Shown here piece by piece: positions 46,911-59,992 of a stretch of 64,000 nucleotides of DNA (position 1 is the first letter of the stretch; the number at the start of each line of letters is the position of its first letter). The stretch is from Tenrec ecaudatus (taxonomy: Eukaryota; Chordata; Mammalia; Afrosoricida; Tenrecidae). The notes beneath the pieces were generated by a model that was given only the letters and a program-made list of their open reading frames with translations, was not told the origin of the DNA and ran no database searches. The stretch spans positions 103,011,739 through 103,075,738 of the forward strand of contig NC_134540.1 of NCBI RefSeq assembly GCF_050624435.1, read 5' to 3'. The position numbers and the translations under genes are program-made.

Positions 46911-49900
46911 AAAGGATAGGAGAGCATGTTTAAAATGCTGGTGTCTGTGACATTCAGACTTGAGCTCTCTTGACCTGCGGAGACCTCTGAGAACAGGGAT
47001 ACAGTGAAAAGGGTCATTCTACATACGGGAGATGAAAAAAAAATGTTCTAAGTCACCAAAGGAACCTTGGCTGTTAGCGTGCCTCTGGGCAGCAAGGACC
47101 TGAGTGTTCAAGGCATCAGGGCAAGAAGAGAGCCTGCTTTTGTTGTGCCGTAAATGATGCTGGAATTGGCACAGCCCTTGTCTGAGGGAGAAGCAGCTTG
47201 GCTACGTGACTCCATAAAAGTAGCTGGACACCAACAGATGGCCATGCAAATGGTCAGAACAGATGATCATTTAACGGGATAAGTATGGAAGACAGACTCA
47301 TGGGGCAGTAGAGAAAGGACAGGCCATAAATCATAATTTAGAAGATAGAAGATTCTAAAGAGTTTAATACCAAACTGGGAGAAGTTATCCGACGATATGA
47401 CCCATTTACACCCAATTAATGAAAACTGAATATTTCCATTTTCATTTGGTTAAGGGAGGGCTAGAATGTCATCATGAGGCTACATGGCAGTAGAAATGAA
47501 ATTGCTTTCACAGAATACAGCACCTGCAGTTTAGTCATTTAAGAGAGAGTAATGGACCAAATTACATTTTAACCTTGAATTGCTATTAGCTCTTTCCAAG
47601 TGAAAGCTCTATCAATGGATATATTGTAACTTTGCAGCTTTCCCCTGCTATTGAACTAATTCAAATACCAACTTCTTCTTTTAATAAAACCATGGTTTTC
47701 AAACTTAGTATACTACTTTATGAAGGATACTCTGTATGCAGGGGGGAAATGACTTATAAACACATAATGACAAGACTTACCTGCACAGAAAGCAATTTCC
47801 TTTCAAAATAATAAGCCTACCTGGGATACCTAACTATCCTGCCTGACCTTTATCAGGGAAATAATGGGCTTGCTGCACTCAGCTGTATTGATTCAACATG
47901 TGTGAATGGAGAGAACATTTTTTTTCTGTGTGTAAAGGAAAGTTATTATAACCAACTGCTTCAAATTAATTTTGGATTCTTCATATATTTGTAACATAAA
48001 TTATCCTACTGCTTGAATGTTTCATATAATATTCCATAATATTACTCAATCAATTTTAGTTCATTCAGTTGAGTTAGTTAGCCAGGCTTTGTTGGAGTAT
48101 ATACAGATAGTTTTTTGGACATTTTGGATTGGCGGCATATATTTAGTAGGGACAACTAAGGTGAAAGTGGGTAGCAACTAATCTCCTTCAATTATACTTG
48201 TACTTGTTTGGTGGGTTATTTGTAAACAAAGTGAATTAACTAAAATACATTCTAGATGTGTACTGCTCAGGATAAACAAAGAAATGATCAAAAATCAGTT
48301 GAGTTTCAAATGACACACGCATATCTATAATAAAAGGTTCATGGAATTTTTGTGCACACATTTTTCTAATTAAAAAAATTTCCAGATCATAATTTATGGC
48401 CAGCTGATCAGAGCAATAAAGGGCCATCATGACATGTCTACTGGCCCAGTGAGGAAGCATCGTGACAAAGTCCCTAGACGTTTGGTCGAAGTCTTTAAAG
48501 AACATGGTGTGTGCGGTGTGATCTTGTAGGGTACCGTGGAGCACGTTGCACCCAGTCTGCTCTTCCATAGGTGTTTCAAATGGAGGTTCCCAGATGAACA
48601 ACCCCCAACAGGACATCCGAAATCACGCATAATTGGAATATTAAGCATATATTTACATGTCAATGTAATGAATCTCTAACTACAATTATGTTAAACAAAA
48701 TTGATTAATGAAGCATATTGCAATGCTCTGATTCAGTGGCATAACAGCCTGAAACTACCTAGCACACCTTAAAGTCAGTTTGTTCGGTTTCATGCGGGAA
48801 AGAAAAGGAGTAGTCAGAGGCCCCTACACAGGAGGGGCATGGAGAGCTAGAAGTGAACAGTCAAACATGGAGCGCTAGATCGTACATTGCTCTGGCCTGA
48901 GCCTCTGTGTCTTACTCTCTTTCCCAGGGAAGATGGCAATCGCAAATAGGCGCATGTTTCCGTACACATAGGCAGACCCCTTCTTGTTTTCTTGCATTCC
49001 GACGATTTCTGGGAAGCACCCAGTGCCGTTGGTTCGTATAGCAGCTCCGAGCCGTGGAGAGGGAGAACAGTGAACCTTCCCAGAGTTACAATAGTTTTCC
49101 AGACCAGGCTCTGTGCTGCCAGAGAGCCCTTTCCTCCTGGCACCCGACTTTGAAATCCTCCTACTCAGACCTCATGCTGCAAGGTCAACTACAAAGAGCT
49201 GAGGCTTTGTATTTAGATAGAACTGGTTTTACATTTAAAGTATGCTTGGGTGGTCTTGGCCCAAGATGTTCCCATCCCTCAAGTTGGAATTTCTCCTGTG
49301 TACACAAAAAGGAGCCATCCTTCCTCCCCTATGACCACTGTGAACACTAAATAAACTACTGCTTAGTGCCAAACACATAATGTGAGTCCTCCTCCTTCCT
49401 TTCAGGCTGGATGCAGGTGCTAACCATGCGGGAAATCTCCCTGCGGCCTGAGGGTCATCAGGGACCACCCCAGAGCCTTTGTATCATCCCTTCCCACGTC
49501 ATTGCCCTCATTTCTTTTTGAGTCCTGAGGGCGTGGGAAATGATATGCCCTCCTCCTTAGTTAGCTGCTGAGTTATGGAAGGTGGCATGGATGGCCACAG
49601 GGAGACGAAATGGATGTGGGCCACTCAGAATTGTGGAAATGAAAGGACAAGCAGGCACCCCATCTCCCTCTTTAATGTCATTTGATGAGGGACATAATTG
49701 TAGCACTCTATTCAATTGGAGAAGGCGCTGCTCCCATCCTCTATGGCAAGGGTAATATCGGGAGATCAATTCAGGACTGCCACTGGAAGTGAGAGGTGAC
49801 TGTGAGCGGCACATTAAACTGACCCAGAGGGCAGCCCTGGGGGACATCTGTGTATTTCATTTAGATGACCATGACAGTATTTTGGCACAGAATACTTTTT

Positions 49901-50138
49901 CAGTAGAGACAGTTATGGATATATAGATATATATAGTTAAATCCCTTAAAAACTGAAACCTAAAACAACAGTTGTTTTCCTTCGCTAGTCTACATCACTG
50001 GTCTCTAAATTGGAATGCAGTAGATTTATGAGGTCTATAAAATGCACTGGGAAACAAAGATTCAAACTTTCTCTTTCTAATTTTTATCCTATCCTCATAA
50101 TTTCCAGTTGCATGTTTTAACAGTACATGCTAGAGTAC
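46911..50138 (+). other. NALCN intron 1, last 3 kb
   Basis: Mostly unclassified. A weak SINE-like phrase occurs near 47068-47190. A 126-codon open frame on the reverse strand (48236-48616) resembles nothing I know. No other gene is visible. Confidence 0.4.
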
Positions 50139-50330
50139 AACAGCAGTTCTCAACCTGTGGGTGGCCCCTTTGGGGATAGAATGACCCTTTCACAGGGGCC
50201 GCCCAATTCATAACAGTAGCAAAAGTACAGTTATGAAGTGGCAATGAAAATAATTTTAGGGTTGGGGTCACCACAATACGAGGAACTGTATTAAAGGGTC
50301 GCAGCATTAGGAAGGTTGAGAACCACTGCC
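50139..50330. mobile_element. hAT MITE, SPIN/URR1-type
   Basis: Ends are cagcagttctcaacctgtgg (from 50141) and ggttgagaaccactg (to 50328), inverted and typical of the SPIN/URR1 hAT-Charlie group. Internal phrases 'aatgaccctttcacaggggccgcc' and 'gggttggggtcaccacaa' fit that group. Too short for a transposase. Possible flanking duplication tagagtac/tagagcac is not directly adjacent. Confidence 0.85.
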
Positions 50331-50407
50331 CTAGAGCACCCATGGATTTATAAGGCACACATCTAAATGCGGGGCTCAATATTCACGATAAGTGAAAGAT
50401 GGCCTGA

Positions 50408-50602
<195 letters not shown>

Positions 50603-51242
50603 TAAAGTGTGGAGAAGCGGATGCTGACAGATGGGACGGTCAATGAACGTCATTCCACAACCCAGAGAGCTGTGGTTTTTACAGCATCTCTTTGAGCTCC
50701 ACTAGCACATGGGTGCACAGCAAGGCCTGGAAGCTGATGAATCCCATGAACTAATGAGGCGTTCCTGCGAGTGAGTCCCAGGGGCAGATTCACTAGGTGG
50801 TCTTGTTCCTCCTAGCCTCCCTGTGCACCCCCTTGTCCTCGGTCACCTCGTTCGAATGCCACTACTTCTCACGCTCATCCAAAGCTACAGTTTAAAATAA
50901 GGAACTTATTCTGAACCAACTCCCTTTATTTTTAATTCTCAACAGGCACGAATCTGTGAGGAGATGTTTGGAATTAAAGGTCTCCTCCTGAGCTGCATGT
51001 TTTGAGTGAAAATAAAGGTTAATGAGAGAGGGAATAGCGTCTCTGAAGAAATATGTAACCTTCTCGGTCTAATTAAGGTGATGGGAACTTGAGGGGAGAC
51101 CTGCTATGCTTGTGTCATTATGTATGAGAGCGTCTAGCAGCCAGGAAGCATGAACCCTCCCAGGGTTTGTCTTTCCTCTGGCAATGACTTCTTCAAACGC
51201 CCCACATTTGCTTACCTTATGCCTTTGCTTTAGAACCATAGT

Positions 51243-51436
51243 AAGTGGTTCTCAACCTGTGGGTCACAACCCCTTTGGAGGTTGAACGACCCTTTTTCAC
51301 AGGGGTTGCCCACTTCATAACAGTAGTAAAATGACAATGATGAAGTAGCAACGAAAATCCTGTTATGGTTGGGGGTCCCCACAACCCGAGGTACTGTGTG
51401 ACAGGGGCACAGCAGGAGGAAGGTTGAGAACCACTG
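51243..51436. mobile_element. hAT MITE, SPIN/URR1-type
   Basis: agtggttctcaacctgtggg at the left and ggttgagaaccactg at the right are inverted termini. The interior follows the same order as 50139-50330. Flanks ccatagta (51236-51243) and tcatagta (51437-51444) agree at 7 of 8 positions, the 8-bp target duplication expected of hAT elements. Confidence 0.88.
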
Positions 51437-51639
51437 TCATAGTAGCATCCCATAGGACTATGCATCCAATGCATGGTAGCTGCGTTGTAAAATGAAAATG
51501 TGTTTCTGCTACATTCTGGCTCTTTGTATTGTGGCTCTAACCTTCCAGGGACTGCCCCCCACCCCACTTCTTCTATATCTGGGTCTTTGGCTGCTAACCA
51601 AAAGACCAGCGGTTTCTAAACATCATGGTTAGAAAATAC

Positions 51640-54185
51640 CTACCCATCTGCTCCAATACAGCTGTAACGATTGGTGTCATTGCTGTGTGCCCCAGAAGCA
51701 CTTGTTTTTCAGTTTGTTATAATGCCTTGGCTTGTGTGTTGCTGTGAGGCTGGAAGCTATGTCCCTGGTATTTCAAATACCAGCAGGACCACCCACAGTG
51801 AACGGGTTTAAGTGGAGCTTCCAAACTATGAACAGATGACTAAGAAGAAATAGGCTGTCCACTTCTGAGGACATGGCCACTGGAAACTTGATGGATAACA
51901 TTGAAATCTTGTCTGTTACTGAAAACCTAATGAACAGAAGTGGCTTATTCTCAGAGATGGTGACAGATGTACTCCTCAGGCCAGAAAGCAGTCAAAATAT
52001 GACTAAGGAGGAGCTGCCTTCCCAAAGTAGAGCCAACCAAAATAATGCTGGTGGAGCAAGATCTGTGGGAGCAATGCCTTTGGGACCTTCATCTTCTTAT
52101 GGAGTTTGACCCCAAATTAGAAGACACAGATGCATAAATCTACTGATAACCACTAACACTAGTGATACAAAAATTGAAGAATGTTACCAATGTCTTCAGT
52201 AGAAAATTGAGCAAACATTCAATAAAGGTGAATTGAAAATAATTGGTCATTGGAATGGTCAAATTAGAACCAAAGTTAGGAGAGAAGAGTATTGGAAAAT
52301 ATAGTCTTGACGATAGAAATTGAGTTGGGTTTGAATGGTAGAATTTGGCAAGATCAACACCATGTTCATAGAAAATACCCTTTTTCAACAACACCAAATG
52401 GCAATCATACATGTGGACTTCTCCAGATGGAATATGCAGAAATCATATTGACTACATCTTTAGGAAGAGATGATGCAGAAACTCAGTATTGGTGCCAGCA
52501 GCTGACTGTGGAACAGACTACCAATTACTCAGGTAAGTTTAAGTCTGAAGAAAATTAATATAAGGCCATTAGAACCAAAATACAACTTTGAGTCTATCCC
52601 ATTTAAATTTCAAGAACATTTCCATATTGAACACTAATGACCTGATGAGCTGCAGGGTGACATTAATAACATCATGCATGACGAGAGAAAAGTGGCATTA
52701 AAAGGGCAGGAAAGAAAAGATCAAAGTGAATGTCACATGAGACTCTGAAATTTGCTCTTTATCTGGTGAAGGCACATGGAAGGAATGATGAAGTCAAAGA
52801 GTTCAATAGGTAATATCAAAGGACAGCTCCAGAAGAGAAACTGAAAAACAAAATTTGCAAAAACTCAGGGTTAGAAACAAAAAAGTAAGAATACACCTAG
52901 AAAATCCTAAACTAAAAGAACTCAAGAAAAAATGTCAACCCTAAAATTGTCATCTTGAAAGTTCTATGAACAAACTATTAATGAGGTAGGAAGCACAAAA
53001 ATAAGATGGAAAGTATACACAGAATCATTTTATCACAACTCAGCAGTCAATAGTCAACCATTTCAAGATGTAACATATGAGCAAGAACCAAAAGGTCAAG
53101 CTGCACTGAAAGCATTAGCCCAAAATAAGGCTTTGTGAATTGAAGGAAAATTCAATTGAAATGTTCCAACCAGCGGATAAAGCACTTACTATTCTACGCC
53201 AGGAAATTTGGAAGACAGCTATTTAGCCAAATAACTGGAAGAGATCCATATTTGTACCCATTGCAAAGAAATGTGACCCAACAGCATTCTCAAATTATAG
53301 AATCATATCATTAATATCACATGTAAGTAAAATTTTGCTGAAGATCATTCAACAGTTGCAGCAGTCCATTGACAGGGAGCTGCCCGAGGTTCAGGATGAA
53401 TTCAGAAAGGATGAGAAACAAGGGATATCGTTGCTGATAACAACTAGATCGTGGCTTACAGCAGAGACTATCAGAAAGATGCTTACTTGTGTTTTATTGA
53501 CTATGCCAGTGCTTTAGACTGTGTGGATCAAAACAACCTGTTGAAAGCCTCGTGAAGAATACGGCGCCCTGGACACTTCACTGTGCTCTTACAAGACGTA
53601 TTCATGACTCAATAAACAGTTGTGTGAAGAGAATGAGGGGCTGTTGCATGGTTCAAATCAGGAAGATGTGTGGGTTGCATCCTTTCATTATTCAATTGAT
53701 GCTGAGCAAATAATCAAAGATGGTTTCTATGAAGAAAACCGTGGCATCAGGATCAGAAGAAGGCTGAGAATAATCATTGAATTTTATTTATAGTGTTCAT
53801 GAAGAATATTGAATGTCTTATGGGTTGTCAAAAGAACACACAAATCTGTCTTGGAAGAAGTACAGCTAGAATGTTCCTCAGAGGCAAGGTGGGAGAGTCT
53901 TCGTCTCACTCATTTTGGACATTTTGTCAAGAGGGACCAGTCCCTGGAGAAGGACACCGCGCTTGAGAGAGTTCAGAGCCACAGAGAAGACAGAGGCAGT
54001 CCCTCAGCAAGACGGATTGAGAGCTTGGCTGCAACCATGGTGAAGCCGGTGCGGGCCTGGGCAGGGCTTCCTCCTGTTCCACACAGGATCCCTGTGACTC
54101 CAACTGAGGGGACCGCGCCCAATAACAATGACAACAGCATCTGCTCCGGTGAAAACGTGAAGGTTAGCATCGCTGTGGGCGCCCT
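51640..54185 (+). mobile_element. RTE (BovB/RTE1-like) LINE, nearly full length, decayed
   Basis: Sense copy of about 2.5 kb. The 5' UTR region 51640-52110 includes 'cttgtgtgttgctgtgaggctgg', 'tatttcaaataccagcagg' and 'gagcttccaaactatgaacaga'. Endonuclease remnants follow (52190-52560, with RDDAETQYWCQQLTVEQTTN). The RT domain (53100-53500) has PLQRNVTQ-like and IISLISHVSKILLKIIQQLQ segments in broken frames and QGISLLITTRS. The C-terminal piece (53820-54130) has LTHFGHFVKRDQSLEKDTAL. Many frameshifts make it inactive. Confidence 0.88.
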
Positions 54186-54189
54186 AGAG

Positions 54190-54355
54190 TCTATTCCAAT
54201 TCAGAACGTGGTTTAAGGCAGCATAGAATTATCCCACGGATGATCTGCATCTACCATTTTAACAAAAGCTGATAGCCAGGTCTTTTCTCCTCCAGAGAGA
54301 CTGATGGATTTGAACCTCAGTCCTTTTAGTTAGCAACTAGTTTAATCCAGTCACG
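54190..54355 (-). mobile_element. AfroSINE-type SINE
   Basis: Reverse orientation: 'attccaattcagaacgtgg' 3' part, 'gatagccaggtcttttctcctccagagag' body, reversed head 'agttagcaactagtttaatcc'. Confidence 0.65.
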
Positions 54356-54399
54356 TGGTTGCCTCTGGAAATAATACCTCCAAACAAAACAAACAAACA

Positions 54400-54595
54400 T
54401 ACAAACCCATTGGGGTGGAGGCAAACTTCAGTACAACAAACTTATACAAGCGAATAGAACTGCCCTCCGGGTTTCACAACTGCAGTATGCATGTAAGCAG
54501 ACCGCCACTTCTTCTGCCCATTGAGCGGCTGGTGCAGTCCTGCTGCCGACCTGTCAGAGAGCACTGACGCACTGAACCACTGTCCCCCCAGCTCC
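54400..54595 (-). mobile_element. AfroSINE-type SINE
   Basis: Reverse orientation: 'cattggggtggaggcaaac', 'gcgaatagaactgccctccgggtttcaca', reversed head 'tgacgcactgaaccactgtccccc'. Confidence 0.65.
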
Positions 54596-54599
54596 TGTA

Positions 54600-54705
54600 G
54601 AAAGGTTACTGCCTAGGAAACCCTTTGATATGATCTAGTTTATCCTAGACCCCTGTAGGGTCACCAGGAGTCCATGTCAGCTCAATGGAACACAACAACA
54701 GACCT
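54600..54705 (+). mobile_element. AfroSINE-type SINE, 3' fragment
   Basis: 'gaaaggttactgcctaggaaacccttt' and 'tgtagggtcaccaggagtccatgtcag' are the sense 3' half; the head is missing. Confidence 0.6.
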
Positions 54706-55179
54706 TCCACACTTGAGCTGCATTAGGCAACTTCTAGTTCCTCCAAGATATCTTCCTTCTTCATATTAGATTCCTTTGCTCATGTTCTCATGAGCCCTTG
54801 CTCATCCTCTCTGATGAGTTGAATTCTCCTCAATCATGACAGTCTATGCAGATGCCACACACGGGCTTCTGACTCTCCTCTGCACACCACATTTCACCCT
54901 GTCCACCTCAGACACAACACACTGTGTCTTTTCTCTCCGAAGCACTGGCAATTCCTTGTTTGTCTACAAAGAGAATACATAGAGATGTACGTACATAAAT
55001 ATAGTTATGTTCTGCTTACTAGACTGAAGTAAAGCTATGGAATAGAACTGATTTGTCTGTAATTTTCTGACCTGAAGGAAGAGCCCAGCATGCTTTCTAA
55101 TGCATCCATCCTTAGAAAAATGAATGGAACAAAGATGCAAAACACACCAGGTTTTCTCAGTATCCACTAAAAATCTACC

Positions 55180-55265
55180 GAAGAATATCTGTCTTGGAAG
55201 AACTACAGCCAGGCTGCCCCTGAGAGGCAAGAAGAACAAGATTTCATCTGACACATTTTGGACAT
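55180..55265 (+). mobile_element. Short RTE fragment
   Basis: 'gaatatctgtcttggaagaactacagccaggctgcccctgagaggcaag' and 'cattttggacat' match the C-terminal coding segment seen at 53845-53925. Confidence 0.8.
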
Positions 55266-55269
55266 TAAT

Positions 55270-55668
55270 TCACCTTCCTTCTTCCTTCTACCTCTGGTAA
55301 TCACTAACACATGCTTATTTTAGTCTGATAAGCTTTTCTTGATTTTCTTGACATTTTACAATGTTGGTCTCCAGCAATATCTGTCCCTTTGTCAGTGAAT
55401 TATTTCATTCAGCATAATGTCCTTAAGGTTCATACATGCTATATGTTTCACTTAATTCATTATTTCTCTTTAAAATTGGATAATTTTCCATTATGGGTGT
55501 GTCCCATAGTATGTTATCCATTCTTCTACTTATGGGCATTGAGGTTGTTTCCATCTTTTGTCTACTGTGCTTCAATGCTACCACAACCTTAGTAGGCATA
55601 TATCCACTCATGCAATGGCTCTTATTTATCTAGGATAAATGCCTGGTGGAGCAATCGGTGGGTCAGGT
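55270..55668. mobile_element. Ancient L1 (L1M-type) fragment
   Basis: 'attatttcattcagcataatgtccttaaggttcatacatg', 'ggataattttccattatgggtg' and 'attgaggttgtttccatcttttg' form the word order shared by old mammalian L1M 3' sequences. Strand is not decided. Confidence 0.7.
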
Positions 55669-55675
55669 AATACTA

Positions 55676-55855
55676 CTAGGAGCTCTGGTTCTGGTGTCAG
55701 CTCAGCATTGGACTGCCAACAGCAAGAGCAGCCGCTCCATCCCACCAGCCTTTCTTGGGGAGAAAGCTAAGACTGCCGGCTTCTGTAGAGATCGACAGTC
55801 TTGGAAACCCTATGAGTTGTAATTGACACCATGGAAGGCGGTTTGGTTTTAGGCG
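55676..55855 (+). mobile_element. AfroSINE-type SINE
   Basis: Sense copy: 'ggagctctggttctggtgtcagctcagcattggactgccaac' head, 'gtcttggaaaccctatgagttgtaattgacaccatgg' 3' half, 'ggtttggtttt' end. Confidence 0.85.
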
Positions 55856-56124
55856 TGGTGTCTCTATCGCCCACTTTTACCACCGTGGGTGCCCCGCTCT
55901 GCAGCACCACCTACTGTGGATGAAGATTCCAATCACTTCACAGCCTCAGCAGCATTTGTAATTTTCAGGATTTCTCCCCTAACTTTGTTAAAAATATTGA
56001 TATTTAGGAAATCAATTTGTGAGTGCTTACACTTTCATATACCCATAGACTCCATGTATTACAAAATGAAAACATTTCTTCTTTGGGAGAGAAGAATACT
56101 AACGGCTACATGTTATTGCTGCAT

Positions 56125-57290
56125 GTTGTTGTTGTTTGATGTTGTCCAGTGAGTTACGACGCAATGAGGCCCTGTGAACCCACAGCCCGCCCATATCTGT
56201 GCCAATGGTGTGATGGTGCTTATGTTTGAGCCCATTATTGCAGCCACTGTGTTAATCCATCTCGTCAAAAGTCTTCCATTTTTTTCTGCTGCTCCCCTAC
56301 TATACTGAGCACGATGTTTCATTCCAGGTCCTGATCTGCTCTGATAACACGTCCAAAATATGTGAAATGAAATCTTGCCACCTTGGTTCTTCTTCTTCTT
56401 TTTAAATTTTTTTCTCTTCTTTTTTTTCAATGACAACATATTTCTAAACAGAATTGGCCAACCCAGTCACAGTTACTGCTGATCTGCATAGCAGAGCAAC
56501 CCACAAAGACACAGCACTGATTCACACAGCCCCCACCTTCCCAGAACCAGGGGAGAAAAATATATGAATTGGTTCTGAGCCAAACCCACAATGTGCCATC
56601 CTTGCTTCTAAGGAACATTCTGACTGTATTTCTTCCAAGACTGATTTGTTTGTTCTTCTGGCATCCTTGATATTTTCAATATTCTTTGCCAGAGTCATAC
56701 TTCAAATGTATCAATTCTTCTCGTATCTTTCTTATCAAATGTCCAGCATTCATATGCATATGAGACAATTCAAAATGAAAATAGTAATAATTTATAATTT
56801 ATCAGGGGTGCACAAGGGTCAGAGCGTAGGACAGAGAGGGGAAAAGGGGGGCTGATACCAAGGGCTCAAGCAGAAAGAAAATGTTTTGAAAATGATGATG
56901 GCAACATATGTACATATGTGCTTGATACAATTTATGTATGGATTGTTACAAGAGCTGTAAAAGACCCAAATAAAATGATTTAATATGTTTTTTTAAGGAA
57001 AGAAAATACTAAGGCTTGGGTTAGGCACGTGTTAGTCCTCATAGTAACATCCTGGCTTTTCAATACCCGAAAGCAGTCTTGTGCAGCAGCTTTACTCAAT
57101 GTAATGTGACCTTTGGTTTCTTGACCACTGCTTCCAAGGGCAAAGATTGTGGATCCAAGCCAGGTGAAATACTTGACAGCTTCAATCTTGTCTCCATTGA
57201 TTACATTGTTACCTACTGATCCTATTCTAAAGATTTTGGTTTTCTTTACATTGAGTTGTAATCCACATTGAAGGTAGAAATTAATCCTTG
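56125..57290 (-). mobile_element. RTE LINE 3' half, split by later insertions
   Basis: RTE sequence on the reverse strand occurs in three blocks that are consecutive in the element: 56125-56395 (3' end and C-terminus), 56595-56784 ('ttccaagactgatttgtttgttcttctggcatcc') and 57003-57290 ('ggcttgggttaggcacgtgttagtcctcatagtaacatcctgg'). The gaps hold an unclassified 0.2-kb piece (56396-56594) and an L1 3' end. Confidence 0.82.
56785..57002 (+). mobile_element. L1 3' terminus inserted in RTE
   Basis: Sense copy of the same terminal block as 11290-11510: 'aataatttataatttatcagggg' to 'gacccaaataaaatgattta', followed by a T/A-rich tail. Short gaaaat-containing flanks on both sides may be a target duplication. 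Confidence 0.85.
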
Positions 57291-59396
57291 ACCTTCATCA
57301 GAAAGTGTTTCAAGTCTGAACACATAACTGGATGTATATCAAGAATAGTTTGAATCCTATACATATACTCAGGAATGGTGTAAAGATTTACAGGGATGAA
57401 ATAAAAAAAATAACTAGTAATGTTAATTATATTGGCATATCTTACAGGTACAATTGTGTATTTACTTATCCTAAGTACTTATATTCATTATAAAAATATT
57501 ACATGTGAATAATTGTATAGCTTATACACAGAATTATTTTAATGTGTTGTCATAAGAAAAATGTTCAGATGTCTGATGAGTAGCTACAGAAGGCAGAGAG
57601 ATTTAGTGTGAACATTTGGAATTCAAATCTACACATCAACCATTAACACTAATGGTGAAGAAATTGATCAAACATACAATTAAGATAACTATTGGAAATT
57701 GGAATTTGAAAGTTGGAGACAAAGAGGAAGAGATAGTTGTTGAAAAATATGGCCTTGGTAACAGAAATGAAGCTAGAGAGCACATGATAAAATTTTGCAA
57801 GACCAATGAATTTTCTATTGTAAATATCTTTTTCAACCACATAAACAGCAATTTCACATGTGGACCTCACCAAATGAAATATACAGGAATCAAATGGACC
57901 ACATCTGTGGGGAAAAAAATAAGATAAGACATAAGCTCATGTCATCAGTCAAAATAAGGCCAGGGACTGACTGGCCATCAATTGCTCATATGTACGTTCT
58001 GGTTGGAATTGAAAAATATTAAAACAAGTTCATGTGAGGAAAAATATGTGCTTTCCTATATTTCACTTGAGTTTAGACAACATCTCAAGAATAGTTTTAA
58101 CACATTGAACACTAATGACAAGACCCGATGAGCTGTGGTTGATATCGAAACATTAAGAAGTCAAAAGGTCATTAAAATGACAGAAGAGATCAATGTAAAT
58201 GTGAGAGAAACCTCTTGAGGCTTGCCAGTCAACACGGAGTAAAGTGAATTGAAGAAATGCTGATGTCAATGTACTGAACAGAATGTTGCAAAGGGGGCTC
58301 CAGGACAGATGGTTTTATGATGCGCTCAAAGGCCTTGCGTTATCATCCCAAAGTCAAGAACACAGCATAGTTCAAGCTTAAAGAATTGAAGGGGGAAAAA
58401 CTCAATCCTTGAGTTGAAAGGGTTAAGTATTAGTTGGGGAAAATACTGAATGGTACAGGAAGCATTAAAAATATGGAAGAAACCTACAAAACCTTTGTTA
58501 ACATTAAGTCATTTTGCTAGAGACCATATGATCAAGAATTGTTGGTATGGAAGGGAAAAGCCCAAGCTACATTGAAAGGATTAACCAAAAACAAGACTCC
58601 AGGAATTAATAGAATAACGATTCAAATATGTCAACAACCAATGAATCTCTAGAAGTAGTCATTGGTCTATATTTATGCCCATTACTAAAAAAAGAGCTAT
58701 TGAAAATTATCACCAATGTCACATGCAAGAACGTGTTTGTTCAAGATCATTGAAAAAATGGTCGCAATAGTATAACAGGAAGCTTCCAGAAATCCAAGGT
58801 GGATTCAGAAGAGGACTTTAAAAAGTGGTATCATTATTGATGTCAAGTGGATATTGGCTAAAAGAAGATCATATCAGAAATATGTTTACTTGTGTTGTAT
58901 TAACCATGTAAAGGCATTCTACTACTGAGTGTTTGGAGCACACCCTGGATAACATTGACAAAAACATGGGCATTTCCCAACACTTCATGTTGCTCAGATG
59001 TGACCTGTCCACAAGTCAAAAGGCAGTTGTTCAAACAGAACATAGGATACAAACTTTAAAATCAGGAAAGGCATACGTCACTATACTGAGCAAATAATCT
59101 GAGCAAAATCGTGAGCTATTAGGGTTGTAGGAAGGTTTACTAGCAATTGTTTACAAGCAGATGTACCAACCTGGCTTGCTAGACATAAAAAAGATTTGAA
59201 AAACTTCATGAAATTAAAATGTGCATCTTTCAATTATAATTCAATATAAACAAACAAACAATCTCACAACAGGACAAATGTACTGAAATAGTCAAGGATT
59301 TTATTTGACTTGGATCTTCAAACAACACTCCTGAAACTAGTGGTCAATAAACCAAACAACTATACTGTCTTGGTCAAATCTGTGGTGCAAGGCCTC

Positions 59397-59868
59397 TTCA
59401 AACTTTTTTTTCCCAAAACCATTTTATTGGGAGTTAATACAGATATCATGTCAATGCATAGTTCCATCACATCAAGCATTATTGTAAGCTTGCTACCGCC
59501 ATCAGTTTTGAAATATTCTTTTCTTGTCCTGAACTCTTTGACATCAAATCCCTTTTTTACCCTCTCCCCACCAGACTTTCTACTCCACCCCTCCTCTTCC
59601 CCCTTCCCTAAAAATCCTTATTTTACGTGCTGTCCCTATAAGTTCATCAACCTTGGGTTTCATACACTGAAAACATATAACAAAAATTCAAGAGGGTAAC
59701 CCCCAATAACATAACATATCTGTGATAGACCCAATATGACACAAAACAAACAGACAAACAAAAAATACAGAAAATGTTGTATTTGGGGAATCTCATTGTC
59801 ATCCATAGCCTTCTGCAAAATCGGATTCTCACAATTTAGGCTCTGATACCATTCCCTCCTTTGATTTC
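59397..59868 (-). mobile_element. L1 3' region inserted in RTE
   Basis: Starts with a poly-T run (59405-59412) and 'aaaaccattttattgggagttaatacaga', then the pyrimidine-rich reversed 3' UTR. A different subfamily from the 2.4 and 38.4 kb copies. Confidence 0.75.
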
Positions 59869-59874
59869 AGATTA

Positions 59875-59992
59875 CCACATATACTCGTGTATAAACCAAA
59901 ATTTTCAGCACATTTTTAATGCAGTTTTTGTGGTAATATTAGGTGCCTCGGCTGACATTTAGGTCGGCTTATATTTGAGTATACACAGTATA
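59875..59992. mobile_element. Palindromic MITE-like element
   Basis: Left end 'atactcgtgtataaaccaaa' and right end 'gtcggcttatatttgagtata' are inverted repeats (14 of 18 core positions), with ttttcagcacatttttaatg between. The pattern resembles a widespread vertebrate palindromic element whose family name I cannot fix. Confidence 0.6.

Noticed and set aside
48236-48616. 126-codon reverse-strand frame, possible unknown gene or transposase
   Set aside because: No family motif seen. A frame of this length is expected by chance in 64 kb.
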